A stretch of 64,000 nucleotides of DNA from Alentia gelatinosa. Taxonomy: Eukaryota; Annelida; Polychaeta; Phyllodocida; Polynoidae. Shown here in pieces: positions 20,801 to 30,790 of the stretch; positions within the stretch are counted from its first letter, which is position 1, and each line of letters begins with the position of its first letter. The stretch covers positions 30,631,716-30,695,715 of the forward strand of contig OX465587.1 of the NCBI GenBank assembly GCA_950022655.1, written 5' to 3'. Under the pieces are notes generated by a model that saw nothing but the letters and a program-made list of their open reading frames with translations, had not been told where the DNA came from and searched no databases. The position numbers and the translations under genes are program-made.

Positions 20801-23800
20801 TGTGAATCTTGGTTAGTTAGTCTAATCAATAAATATATTTACTTTATATATATTAATTGATATGCAAATGAGTTCGAAATAATCATTATACATACAAAAA
20901 AAACACTTCTCACTACCATTGGTTTATATATGGCAGGAGCACCTCGAACTTGCTCATTTTCCATTGAACTGGAAATGTGTTTTCTTCCATATCTCATGGG
21001 TTAATAGCTATTTTTTCACAATTTAAAAAGCATCCTATTTCTCCCAGTGTAATGCAGCCCATAGCATGGTTCTAGAACTCTTTTTTTTTAATTTGAAAAA
21101 GGGTATCTCTCACAAAAATACTTGACATACCTCTGAGAAGAACCTCACAAATATCAAAATCATATATTTAGTATAATCACACTTTGGGAACATAATAAGT
21201 GCAAAAAAATATCTAGCTATATATTCTTGCTAATCATCCTTGTTTTTGGACTTCTGACCATGTAGAGTAGTATGGAATTCTGTTGATAACTGTCGTCTGT
21301 ACTGTACAGGTACTGCCCTACTGGGACTGGCCTTTATCTCACCCCTGCTATTTTTTCTCCATAGACTTAACATTGGGAACTCGTATCCAACGCCCATGAG
21401 GTATTGAGTAAAAATATCCAATGGAGGATTATGTCACAAATGTTAGCCCATTAGTCAATGTGAAGCATGAGATCAATTCAGAAAGCTCATCAAGTTTAGG
21501 GCCAGAGCTCGATACAATCTCATTTGAATCACTATGTCATTTACGAGGCCTGGTCTTGTGAATACCTATGTGATTTAAACTCAGTGGGAAATGAGCTCTG
21601 ACCCTAAACTTTCATAGGTTTCCCCCCATAGTACTTATAGGAATGATACGGAACTCCATAGTCTTAACAGGTTCCGTTGATAACCGTGGTCTATACTCTA
21701 CTCATACTGCCCTACTGGGACTGGCCTGTACTTATAGGAGTGATACGGAACTCCATAGTCTTAACAGGTTCCGTTGGTAACCGTGGTCTGTACTCTACAG
21801 GTACTGCCGTACTGGACCCGTCTGTACTTATAGGAGTGATACGGAACTCTATAGTCTTAACAGGTTCCATTGATAACCGTGGTCTGCACTCTACAGGTAC
21901 TGCCGTACTGGACCCGTCTGTACTTATAGGAGTGATACGGAACTCCATAGTCTTAACAGGTTCCGTTGATAACCGTGGTCTGTACTCTACTCATACTGCC
22001 CTACTGGGACTGGCCTGTACTTATAGGAGTGATACGGAACTCCATAGTCTTAACAGGTTCTGTTGATAACCGTGGTCTGTACTCTACTCATACTGCCCTA
22101 CTGGGACTGGCCTGTACTTATAGGAGTGATACGGAACTCCATAGTCTTAACAGGTTCCGTTGATAACCGTGGTCTGTACTCTACAGGTACTGCCATACTG
22201 GACCCGTCTGTACTTATAGGAGTGATACGGAACTCCATAGTCTTAACAGGTTCCGTTGATAACCGTGGTCTGTACTCTACAGGTACTGCCGTACTGGACG
22301 CGTCTGTACTTATAGGAGTGATACGGAACTCCATAGTCTTGAACAGGTTCCGTTGATAACCGTGGTCTGTACTCTACTCATACTGCCCTACTGGGACTGG
22401 CCTTTACTTATAGGAGTGATACGGAACGCCATAGTCTTAACAGGTTCCGTTGATAACCGTGGTCTGTACTCTACAGGTACTGCCATACTGGGACTGGACC
22501 CGTCTGTACTTCGAGGAGTGCCTCATGAACAACCCTTACTACACCGGCAACGAGCTGCAGGTGGACGACTGCGAGGTAGGTCCGCTCTCCATGTCTGCGT
22601 CGTAGAGGATCATACTGCGAAACTGATACTGTAACGTGGAAAACACACTGTACGATTCTGTTTCCACCGATTAACTCCCTTTATCATAAGTTAGTCTTAA
22701 CGTGTCTCAGGCGAATTTGCAGTGCCTCGCCTGGGCTTCCCAACTCTTCCTTTGTCACCAAGAAAGGAACATTCATGTTCTGGAATTGTATAGTGTGTAA
22801 TGACCTTAAAGTGTGGATTCCAATGAGTGAACGATCTATGCTGAAACCTGCCGAAATGGGATCGTAGAATATCTGAGACAAAAAATGGATGATACACTGT
22901 ATATAGACCGTGGGGAACAAACTGCAATACCTTTAGGGGCGTAGAGAACGAGTTCCCAATGTTAAGCAAGGGGTGAGATAATAACGAGAGTCAGCGTGTA
23001 CGAGTATGTGTTCTCCACTGTCGACAAGACTGGGTTAAGAGTTATGTTTATGTATATTTTCATAAAATGTGTGAAAATATTAAGGCCATAGAGAAGCACA
23101 GTAACTTCAGTCTGCGAGTATGAGACTGGGTTAAGAGTTATTTCTATGTTTATTTTGTTAAAGATGTGTGAGAATATTGAGGCCATAGAGAAGCACAGTA
23201 ACGTCAGTCTGCGAGTGGTGGCGGAGGACTATCTGAAGAGGGACGTACCCTTCATCATCACCGACGCCATGGAGGACTGGCCCGCAGTCAAAAAGTTCTC
23301 CGTCTCCTTCCTCGACAAGGTAAGTCAACCTGTCACACATCTACTGGGATTTTTGTTTATTATTTTTTTCATCTGATGAGGCTAAGTGTAGTCTGTAAAG
23401 ATCAGATAGAACATGTAACTATAAGTTTTTGTTATATGAGCAAAGTTGACAAATAAAAATAATACGAGATATATATACACAGGATATTCAGTAACTGAAT
23501 ATCCTGTGTAAACTTGTGCTATTTTTTTCATTTTGTGATTTTTTAGTTGTACAGTCACGAGGACTCCCTGAAGGATGTACTGCCCGTGCATGTTCCACAG
23601 TAACGTGCGTATCAAGTACTAACAAAAATATCCTGTGTATAACTGGTGTTATTTTTGTGATTTTGTAGTTGTACAGTCACGAGGACACCCTGAAGGATGT
23701 ACTGCCGTGCATGTTCCACAGTAACGTACGTATCAAGTACGGTCAGGCGCGGGCTCTGCTCCGTAAGGCAGCCCAGGGCGACATCAGCAACTGGTACGGC

Positions 23801-26800
23801 TACTGGTACGTGCACACTGATTATATTATTATACACCTATGGCTGAATGTCTATGAAATACTACCCGTTGCTAGGGGTGCAGTCTGAATAATGTTTGGGC
23901 TCACTGAGACGAAGTGACTCAGCTATGAAGGAGGGTATATCCACCTTCAACCTCTATTATCTATTTTTTATTTTTTTGTATATTTATATTCATTTATATT
24001 ATATAATTTATATTTATTTACTTAATTATGTGTTATTGATAAACATTTTAACCTAATAACCATCGTTTCCTTCATTTATGTAGGTATTCTCTATTGTATA
24101 ACCATTGACAGACTGAAAACCCCGCTTAAGGGGGACACCCCGCTTAAGGGGCCACCCCGCTTAAGGGGGCACTTGGCCCGGAACGGAGGGTGTCCCCTTA
24201 AGAGGGGTTTTACTGTAGTTTATTTCAACCTCACTTAAGGGGTCACCCTGCTTAAGGGGACACTTTGCTCGGAACGGAGGGTGACCCCTTAAGCGGGGTT
24301 TTACAGTATGTATCCTTGCCGTATCTGTAGAGTAGACTGACCAGACTTTCGTCATCAAAACTGTGCTTTTCTTTAATGTCGAGTAAGTACAAAATAGTAC
24401 AAGCTGAACAAACATATAGTTTTTCATAATTTATTCTCCCTGCAGACTGGGGGCCGTTTCTATTATGTGGAAGGATTCTCATGACTGTCACATGACAGTC
24501 CTGGCACTGTTATGGGACGGTCCACGTTTATGATGATGTTAACATTCTGTCCACAGGGAGATCTTAAATAAGAAAAGATTAATTTACATCTGTTTCAGTT
24601 TATGAAGATGTTGAATTTCTATCTGCAGGGAGAACTGCGATAAAACAGCCGCTAAATCTCTGCGTCAGTTCTACTCCCGCCCTTATTTCATGCCGCCCAT
24701 GGTGGAAATGAGCGAGAGCAACTGGCTCTTCGTGGCCTCTCAGTACAAGGGGAAGAAAGACAAACCCGTAAGTGTGGCCAGCTCAATACTTTAAAGTGTG
24801 GATTCCACCGAGCGACCGATCTATGCCGAAACCTGCTGAAATGGAGAACTGGCGGGATCATCAAAAATCTGAGAAAATTTATAAGCGTAGCTGGCAGTGG
24901 AAGCGCGCCCAAATTGTTTCAGACGGTTATAGAAATGGCGCTACTCACCATGTCCATTCGCCAAAGTTCAGTAAAGATTTGTAACGCTATACAAAATTCT
25001 CAGATATATTCCGAAGAGACCGGAAACTTTTCGATGAACCCTTAGTATGGTGGAATCCATGCGTAATGTTGCGTCGATGGGTTATTGTTGGATATTTGTG
25101 TATTATCTTCTCATTATAAGTATAAACCAATGTAACGAATATAGGCAATTTTCTATGGTCTGTATGTTGTACATCGATTATAATATGATTTCAGATCAGG
25201 AGAAAAATACCTGTAAGTGTTTTCAATTAAAGTTATGACGAGAAAAACCACAATCATTGTATCCCTTTGCTAAGGTAATAGAGGTTAAGTGCCACTTTTC
25301 CAGTTGGGCAGTTCAAGTGTTAAGAGAAATAATACGTTTGGAGTGTAGCGTTTATCATTGTGGCTGTCAGTGTATCCACTGCTGTAATGAAAATAGCCGC
25401 TTTGATGCTTCGCTGGCCAAGGCTTAATAAAATATGTATATTTCGCTTGGCTGACACTATGGACGGTTCACTATCTAAACCATCCTTTTATTTATTTATT
25501 TATTTATTTATTTATTTTTTTGCAAGAGAAATTACATGTGCCACGTCCACGTTTATTATGATATTTCCATCCTTGTAACGTACCTAAATTCATTATTATC
25601 TCTTTTTTTCTTACTGGAGACAGACTCACAAAGTGGCTAGGTTTTAATGAATGAATCCGTAGGGATGTCATTCTCGGTTTTTTGCAACTCAAATATGTCT
25701 CTCCGCCTATGGTGTTGGGACATATTTATGTAGAAAAGGACCTTAAACTTCCATCCCTTCAGGCTCAGTAACCATGTTTTCTCTTAGCATCACAGATATA
25801 TTCCCCAGTGTCAGTATCTTTAATAATGTGATTTGTGTTGACATATTTCTTGTTTTAATCATCAACAGGCAGACATCGGGATGCCAATGATGATGTACGC
25901 TCAGGTGAAGGGTCAGTCGCGGGTCACAGTCATCCCGCGTAAACCCTGCACCAAGATCTGCCCCATGCTCTACGCCACGCTCCGCGAGAAGGAGATATGT
26001 AAGTCCGCTCAGCCGACATATCTCAGTCTCGGATCTATACATTATATTGACTGGTTTCAGATACAAGCGCACAGGATATGCAAATTTTTATTTTTTCCCC
26101 ATGAATACACTCATAGCCACGTATTGAAACAAGATATGTACATTTTAGTAAGGTAAACTAAGTTATTATATACCTGTATCCGAATGTGTATTAAGTACTG
26201 CCCGCTGCTAGGGGAGCAGTAAAAATAATGTTCGTGCCCGCTGTGAAAGTGAATTTGTAAGTTATTAAAATGGCGTTCTTTTAATTATTTCAAGGTAATG
26301 ATAATATTAGGAAACGTCCTTAATGTGAATGAAACGATTCTCGTTCTCGGTCAATCGTCGATTTCATACGGCCTTCTGCCTATGACATCAAGCCGTATGA
26401 AATGGGCGACTGACCTGGAACAATAAACGTTTCGCCCACAGTAAGGACGTTTCCTAATATTAAGTCTATTTGAACAAATTGGACGTTAAACTACCCAAAC
26501 AAACAAACAAGCGGCCATATGCTTCGAGGAGTTGACACGTAGTAATATCCGAGCACATGTGTGGATATTGCACAGAGTCAGCTCCGAGGTTTTATCTGAA
26601 ACCAGTTTATATTGCATTTATTATCCATATATTGTATTTATTATGAATTGAAAACAATTATAAGGTTTGGGTTACATTCAGTCTATGTACCATTTTCTGT
26701 AACCCATTTACACCCAGTCAACCTGCCATTTCTGCAACTACCTGAGTCTATGATCCAAACTTATCAAGGACCAGTAGGGTAATGAGGTATTTCGGTCTCC

Positions 26801-27352
26801 AGTGATGGGTCATGGTCAGTTGGGACGCCTCGAGGACCCTGAGACACTGGCACCCTGCTCCTTTCCCAATATCACAGTGAATAGAACACAGATAGCGAAG
26901 GGATAGTTTTTTCGGCAAAACGGTAGAAGCCTATGTGACCACTTTAACCTTTAGAAAACGTATATAGGTCGTGCGAGCACGCTCTAACTAGAGCACCTAC
27001 CTGTTACACTTGGGTCCCGAGAGTTGAAAGTTCTCGGCTTTATCAAGCACATTGTTACATGTTACCCTCATATATACTGTATGTACGTTACCTATCCGAT
27101 CTATTATTTGTTGGAAATGGTAGACCGATGTATATAACATTGAAGCAAATAAACGATCTTTAAAAAAAAAACCCAAAAAAACAAACTTCGTTTCAGAGAT
27201 ATTCTTGGAGACTGTAAGACTAATCAAATATTAATGAAGTTTTATCTCTGCTTTTTTCAGTGGTGGTAACAGACTTAATGTGGCTGCTGGACTACAAGCC
27301 TATAGGAGAGCAAGAAACAATAGCTATAGGCACTGGAGGGTTCTTCGACTAA
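17886..27352 (+). CDS. C6orf89: C6orf89 / bombesin receptor-activated protein homologue
   Basis: Seven exons: 17886-18173, 22477-22575, 23164-23319, 23669-23805, 24629-24767, 25869-25998, 27261-27352. Total 1041 nt, 346 aa plus stop, in phase throughout; human C6orf89 is about 347 aa. Residues 1-58 are hydrophilic and presumably cytosolic. Residues 62-79 (from WLQWMAVAVAVMAVAGYW) form one membrane segment, giving the type II Golgi topology reported for the family. The luminal part carries VLPYWDWTRLYFEECL, DVPFIITDAMEDWP, NWYGYWENCD, a paired-cysteine motif CTKIC and the C-terminal AIGTGGFFD. The molecular activity of the family is not firmly established; the human protein has been linked to bombesin receptor-3 signalling and histone deacetylase activity. 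The family call rests on overall layout, length and the C-terminal block, so it is less certain than the other three. Introns 1, 2, 3 and 4 end in tandem duplications of the acceptor. Confidence 0.85.
18270..18600. repeat. Inverted repeat built from ggacgccttgagcctaccct units
   Basis: On the left, four or more direct copies of a ~20-bp unit (ggacgccttgagcctaccct) lie at 18282-18375. On the right, two inverted copies (agggtaggctcaaggcgtcc) lie at 18527-18548, plus weaker ones. The centre is AT-rich. It resembles a small element with subterminal repeats in C6orf89 intron 1. Confidence 0.65.
18833..18940 (+). mobile_element. SINE tail fragment
   Basis: gtgggaagtaaaataactct followed by gtgagatttctacct and gtctaatagaacatact, matching the 3' third of the full SINE that starts just downstream. 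Confidence 0.65.
18950..19325 (+). mobile_element. tRNA-derived SINE, full-length plus-strand copy
   Basis: The leader has tctgttcaccctcttggtcg and tgcttgcatgcaag. The head ggggagttagctcagtggta has a good A-box (TAGCTCAGTGG); the B-box region reads tgatttgagtcccac. The body has cagcagtggtagatttactg. The tail ends ttggacgttaaact followed by (aaac)n. This is the reference copy for the family and shows the intact sequence at the site where the 56.2-kb copy was interrupted. Confidence 0.85.
19370..20405 (+). repeat. ~76-bp minisatellite with G-run spacers
   Basis: About 14 copies of a unit containing tacagagtagaccttttgta, gacctctcagaccatgtctc and ggtgggtattagcactgtgt, each ended by a G run of variable length (7 to about 14). 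Unit sequence is highly homogeneous apart from G-run length. It lies in C6orf89 intron 1, sense strand. Open frames across it are repeat artefacts. Confidence 0.95.
20588..20641 (+). repeat. Poly-G tracts
   Basis: Three G runs of 7 to about 18, just downstream of the G-run minisatellite, separated by short spacers. Confidence 0.9.
21328..21640. mobile_element. MITE copy, ttatctcacccct family
   Basis: The left end ttatctcacccctgctattt is followed by 'agacttaacattgggaactc', 'atgttagcccatt' and 'gagctctgaccctaaactt'. The family is seen in a larger, nearly palindromic form at 32167-32672. Confidence 0.6.
21650..22500 (+). repeat. ~97-bp minisatellite carrying copies of the C6orf89 exon 2 acceptor
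   Basis: About nine units run directly into exon 2. Units with 'tgtactctacaggtactgcc' keep the acceptor AG and copy the first ~30 exon bases (gtactgccntactgg...cgtctgtactt). Others have 'ctctactcatactgcc', where the AG is lost. After the copied exon part every unit continues into 'ataggagtgatacggaact', giving an in-frame stop (LYL*) if spliced in. Confidence 0.93.
23030..23163 (+). repeat. Two-copy duplication spanning the acceptor of C6orf89 exon 3
   Basis: gactgggttaagagttat ... atgtgtgaaaatattaaggc ... cagtaacttcagtctgcgag is repeated about 88 bp later as the real acceptor and exon 3 start. In the upstream copy the acceptor is aaa|atgtgtg instead of aaag|ATGTGTG, so it lacks AG. About 55 nt of exon sequence is duplicated. 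Confidence 0.88.
23499..23668 (+). pseudogene. Duplicated 5' part of C6orf89 exon 4 (decoy exon)
   Basis: A ~126-bp segment upstream of exon 4 repeats tatcctgtgt, the intron end tttttttagttgtacagt and about 75 nt of exon 4 up to cgtatcaagtact. The acceptor (gattttttag) looks intact. One extra C (ctgcccgtgc versus ctgccgtgc) shifts the frame and gives a TAA six codons later. It is placed so that mis-splicing to it would truncate the protein. Confidence 0.88.
23845..23910. repeat. Fragment of a dispersed repeat
   Basis: 'tatgaaatactacccgttgctaggggtgcag' is shared with about 26170-26300, 35160-35300 and 38745-38870, and inverted near 60535-60585. Its class is not recognised. Confidence 0.5.
24118..24310. 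mobile_element. Small TIR element with cccccgcttaag repeats (pogo/Tigger-like ends)
   Basis: The region has aaaaccccgcttaaggggga ends and an inverted ccttaagcggggttttacag end, with the direct phrase 'cggaacggagggtg' twice. Relatives with TA-flanked 'cagtagaaaccc' or 'cagtaaaaccc' ends lie at 29640-29800 and 38503-38583, with a partial end at 57640-57670. The Tigger assignment is by resemblance of the ends only. Confidence 0.6.
24527..24628 (+). repeat. Two-copy ~74-bp duplication at the acceptor of C6orf89 exon 5
   Basis: gtttatgatgatgttaacat ... tgtccacag|GGAGATCTTAAATAAGAAAAG is followed 74 bp later by gtttatgaagatgttgaatt ... tatctgcag|GGAGAACTGCGATAAAACAG. Both copies have a pyrimidine tract and CAG|GGAGA. 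The upstream copy is diverged in the exon part. Confidence 0.78.
24790..25068. mobile_element. Short TIR element, aaagtgtggattccacc ends
   Basis: The left end ttaaagtgtggattccaccg and right end atggtggaatccatgcgtaa are inverted. A partial relative begins at 22808 (aaagtgtggattccaatgag), and another end is near 3516. No coding sequence. Confidence 0.6.
25486..25520 (+). repeat. (ATTT)n simple repeat
   Basis: About eight perfect tatt units followed by a T run, in C6orf89 intron 5. Confidence 0.95.
26461..26512 (+). mobile_element. SINE tail fragment
   Basis: taagtctatttgaacaaatt ggacgttaaact then (acaa)n, the tail module of the SINE family alone. Confidence 0.6.
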
Positions 27353-27449
27353 TTAGTACTAGAGAAGATAGCGAAGTGCCCAGTGTGTTTAATATAGGCT
27401 TAGGTACTTATAAGACGTATTGTCGTCAGAATGAGAACAAATGTTTATC

Positions 27450-27866
27450 TCACCCCTGGTACAAGTTTAGCCATAGGAATAACATTGAAAAAAGACAACT
27501 TAACAATCACCCTGGTAAAGTGACAATACTACGCCATAGTCATGGGAAGTGATGTAAAATGACGTCATATGTAATTGACCAATCAGCAGCCAGGATTTCA
27601 GAGAGTAGATCATGGAGATATAAACGTTCCTAGCTGGATTTGCAAAGTAATTTGGATTATTCTGATATTGTGATGCTATTCTAATGACTGTAAAAGGGGT
27701 GAGATAAATCTAAAACCACACTCGAGTCGTATAAATTAACAATACTCCACTCATTTGGATCTGCCATAATCATCACTTGGCGTTGCCTTGATGGTGATTG
27801 CAGTGCATCCAAACTTGTCAAATATTGTTTAATTAGATGATTCTCGATCCAGTTCTATATAATAAC
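27450..27866. mobile_element. Foldback transposon copy (family of 62976-63307)
   Basis: Begins tatctcacccctggtacaag and ends gattctcgatccagttctat. The hairpin caatactccactcatttgg / ccaaacttgtcaaatattg closes on cacttggcgttgccttgatg (27774-27793). Confidence 0.65.
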
Positions 27867-27924
27867 CTACTGAAATGCCAGATACCCGTCCATTTAAACA
27901 GTTGAATAACTTCTGATAGCGAAA

Positions 27925-28330
27925 GTACAGGATACAAGGAGACCTTGTACGAGGGTTATCCTTAAATAATTTTCAGTTCTAACTGACAGAAGGTTGTCAA
28001 AAAGTGTTGAATAAAGGTCCTGTTCCATTTTGCCAAATTTTACTCTCATGTTGACCTGGGATCTCTCCGGCTCAGTCCAGACTGGCGCTTTATTAGGGGT
28101 TAGTGTTTACACATGGCCATCCCAGTGGCAGTCCTTTGATGTTACGTAACTTTCCGGGGGGCCGGTCACCAGCCCGTGGTCATAGGGGTACTTCACTGCT
28201 ATTCCATTATACAGGCGAACATCAGTTATGTACCAGATTTAAGGCCATGATTGAGGACGGGACTGGATTCAGCTTGATGGAAGTTGATTCACATTGCCCC
28301 TGGGTCTCGTTGGCGTTGGAAGGGCCTGAA
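27925..28330. repeat. Dispersed repeat copy (relative at 10928-11105)
   Basis: 'acaaggagaccttgtac' at the start and 'ccctgggtctcgttggcgtt' near the end match the shorter copy. The internal 250 bp, which includes a 90-codon open frame, is absent there, so that frame is not treated as a gene. Confidence 0.5.
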
Positions 28331-29247
28331 TTATTCAACAGGCCCCAGAACTTCCGCAGACAGGCCTTGGACTATTGAGGAGTTGAGAATAAAAACCTCA
28401 TTCTCATATCTCTGAAATGCATATCATTAAAACTCTTAGTCTCATCATAATTTATTTCCATATTTGTTCATATACGATCATGGTATATTGTAGTAGCCAT
28501 TGAGACCCAGAACGAAAATTTAGTCCCATATAACTTAAACGTTGAAGCCTCGTTTTAGTTGTATCCGGAAGTACTGCTTTTTGAACGGGTATCTGCTGTT
28601 TCAGCCGGTTTACTTCGGCTCCCTTTAAGAAAAAAAAGCTCGTGCTTCATTTTCGCCATCGAAAATGGTCTGTAAATCAAAAGCTGTTATTTTTATGTAT
28701 TTTTCATCGTAATAAATGTTTGCCCGAAAATGTTGCCTTCGTAATTCATTCGTCTCTCAAACAATTTTAGAAAATTGCGGAATCCGTGGACCCCTGCTGT
28801 GACTTAGTGATATCATGCAGAAATCATAGAGTTTAACTGATTTATCTCGATTAGAGCATTGTAGCTAGACTGACATTCCCAGGTAATTTTATCTCTAAAT
28901 GTACATAATGGAATCTCCGCCAGTGATTCGGTTTTTAGCCTCAGGTCATGATGAAATCTGTGACCATAAAATTGGCCAATAACAGTGTAATGATAGGCAT
29001 GGGTGCCCCCCCCCCCCTCCCGTGTGTCCCGTTTTATGAGATAGTACCAGCATGACTGTCAGCTTTGACCTATTAACTTTAAAAGGCCGGGTCATATTGC
29101 TGCAAATTTTTTTTTTTTTAACTATAAAGATACGCGTACATAAATTGACCTCTGTGAGGGCAGTTATTCTGGCCAATCTATCAATGTGTACGATTCTCTA
29201 TCCAGTTCTATATAAATATGACCATGGACTTTATCTGCCTGGGGCCC

Positions 29248-29462
29248 GTTTCTTAATCTAAGATCGTACATGTAGACCATTTTCTGTAAGCCATAGAAAT
29301 CTAGGGACGATGTGGGTCAATTTTAATCAACACGCATGGACGACCTTATGGATGACTAATACTGTCTTAGTGAACAGATTTAGTTATCATTAAATGATAA
29401 CCCTTGTATAGGGTGCAGAAAAGGGTCTTCATGTACGATCCTAGAATATGAAACGGGCCCCT
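29248..29462. mobile_element. MITE with TIR ggggcccgtttc
   Basis: The left end ctggggcccgtttctta and right end gaaacgggcccctgg are inverted, with a further inverted pair taagatcgtacatgta / catgtacgatccta inside. 215 bp, non-coding. Confidence 0.78.
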
Positions 29463-29639
29463 GGTTGTATTCTCCACGTAGTTATCGCATAGGAATAATA
29501 GCGACAGTAGCGTAGTGTCAACTACAAAGAGAATATGACCACGCAGATTAGATTTATGGTAATGTATTTATTACCCACCTATTGACTAATTATTAGAAAA
29601 AAACATAGTTACCGCGCCATTTGTGACATTTTGGTACTA

Positions 29640-29800
29640 CAGTAGAAACCCGCCTAACGGACACCCCGCGTTAACGGACATCATTGATCGGAACGGTTCC
29701 CTCTATTAGATGTTTATTTTAACCTCGCGTAAGCGCACACCCCGCGTTGGCGGACACTTTTGCCTGGAACGGAGTGTGTCCGCTTACGCGGGGTTCTGAT
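29640..29800. mobile_element. Small TIR element, cagtagaaacccgc ends
   Basis: Left cagtagaaacccgcctaacg and right cgcttacgcggggttctg form imperfect inverted ends beside TA. The internal phrases 'cggacaccccgcg' and 'cggaacgg' are shared with 24118-24310. Confidence 0.62.
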
Positions 29801-29984
29801 GTATTTTCAAGCGAAGAAGTCGTATCCCACTTAGTAGAATTTTTTTTTTCTTTTTTTTTCCGGCTGTGTTAAGAAGTGTATGTGCCTCGTATTCTAAATT
29901 CACTTAGTAGAATAAGGCTTTCCGTATCCTACTCAGTAGCGATCTGTAAGCTCTGTACTGTAGATTCTTCATATTACGTGGGTA

Positions 29985-30385
29985 ATAAATAGACAATAAT
30001 CGATGGTTTTGTAGACAGGCGGCCTTAAACCACGAGTGGTTGACGCATAGTAATACGCGAGCGCTAGCGAGTGTATTACAAGGTCAACCGCGAGTGGTTT
30101 ACAGAGCTGCCTGTCCACAAAATCATCGTTTGTTGCATTTATTATCCATCTTTTCGAATAAATCAAACCCAGTAATTGACATTTTAAAGGGTTTATCAAT
30201 AGGGACTATGTCTTTGCTCTATAGCAAAAGGGACTATTTTTCCCGTATACCATGGTTTTGAGGCCGTATACCACAGGTTAGAATCCGTATACCACAGTTA
30301 TGGTATCTGACAGGTTTTATACAATGGGTCGTGGTTTACGGAGTCCCCATACATTTTCAATGGGGGCTTTGTATACGATGGATAA
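29985..30385. mobile_element. Foldback element with ttattatccat ends
   Basis: The hairpin acaggcggcc..aaaccac..gagtggttgac / gtcaacc..gagtggttta..gcctgt closes on gcgagcgctagcgagtg (30057-30073). tttattatccatc at 30137 and gatggataataaatg at 30377 are inverted. The body has three 'gtataccacagt'-like repeats. Confidence 0.55.
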
Positions 30386-30715
30386 TAAATGACCATGCAG
30401 CCGGCAATGATATTTGACTGCCATTTCATCTTGATATATACTTACTATTCAGGAAAAACAAGGTATCCAAGAATTGTAGTGTTACTATTTTTATTGACTT
30501 TTTTTTCTATTCATTCAGTGTCTATCACACCCTCCTGGAATAGCCATACTTTTACAGATATATATATTTACAACATCTATACACAAAATAGGGTTAAAAT
30601 AGACCTCTTGGATAAATAGCTATAACAATTGTGGAATTGTCGAAACTCCTTCGTGATATTTTTTTCAATTTCACATAAATTAAAAGCGTAGCTTTGAATC
30701 TCTTTACAGCATGTA

Positions 30716-30721
30716 TTTATT
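30716..30721 (-). terminator. Polyadenylation signal of DRC2
   Basis: Minus-strand AATAAA lies 70 bp after the DRC2 stop codon, a typical distance. Confidence 0.75.
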
Positions 30722-30790
30722 AAGTATACATGGGATTAAAAAGAAGTCTGGTTTGAGTGACATGTTTGAACCGGTAGTTGTGTGTTGGGT

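Larger units (their letters stand above)
27353..30715. other. Intergenic region between convergent C6orf89 and DRC2
   Basis: 3.4 kb with no gene I can support. It holds the middle-type foldback element at 27450-27866, a dispersed repeat at 27925-28330, a MITE at 29248-29462, a Tigger-like small element at 29640-29800 and a hairpin element at 29985-30385. No good AATAAA follows the C6orf89 stop closely; aataaa at 28010 and 28388 are the nearest seen. Confidence 0.6.

Noticed and set aside
21677..22634. Open frames with repeated VLIGVIRNSIVLTGS
   Set aside because: They are translations of the ~97-bp acceptor array; they do not continue into a recognisable protein.
28103..28378. 91-codon open frame in the intergenic region
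   Set aside because: It lies in a dispersed repeat with a relative at 10928-11105; no family resemblance or splice partners.
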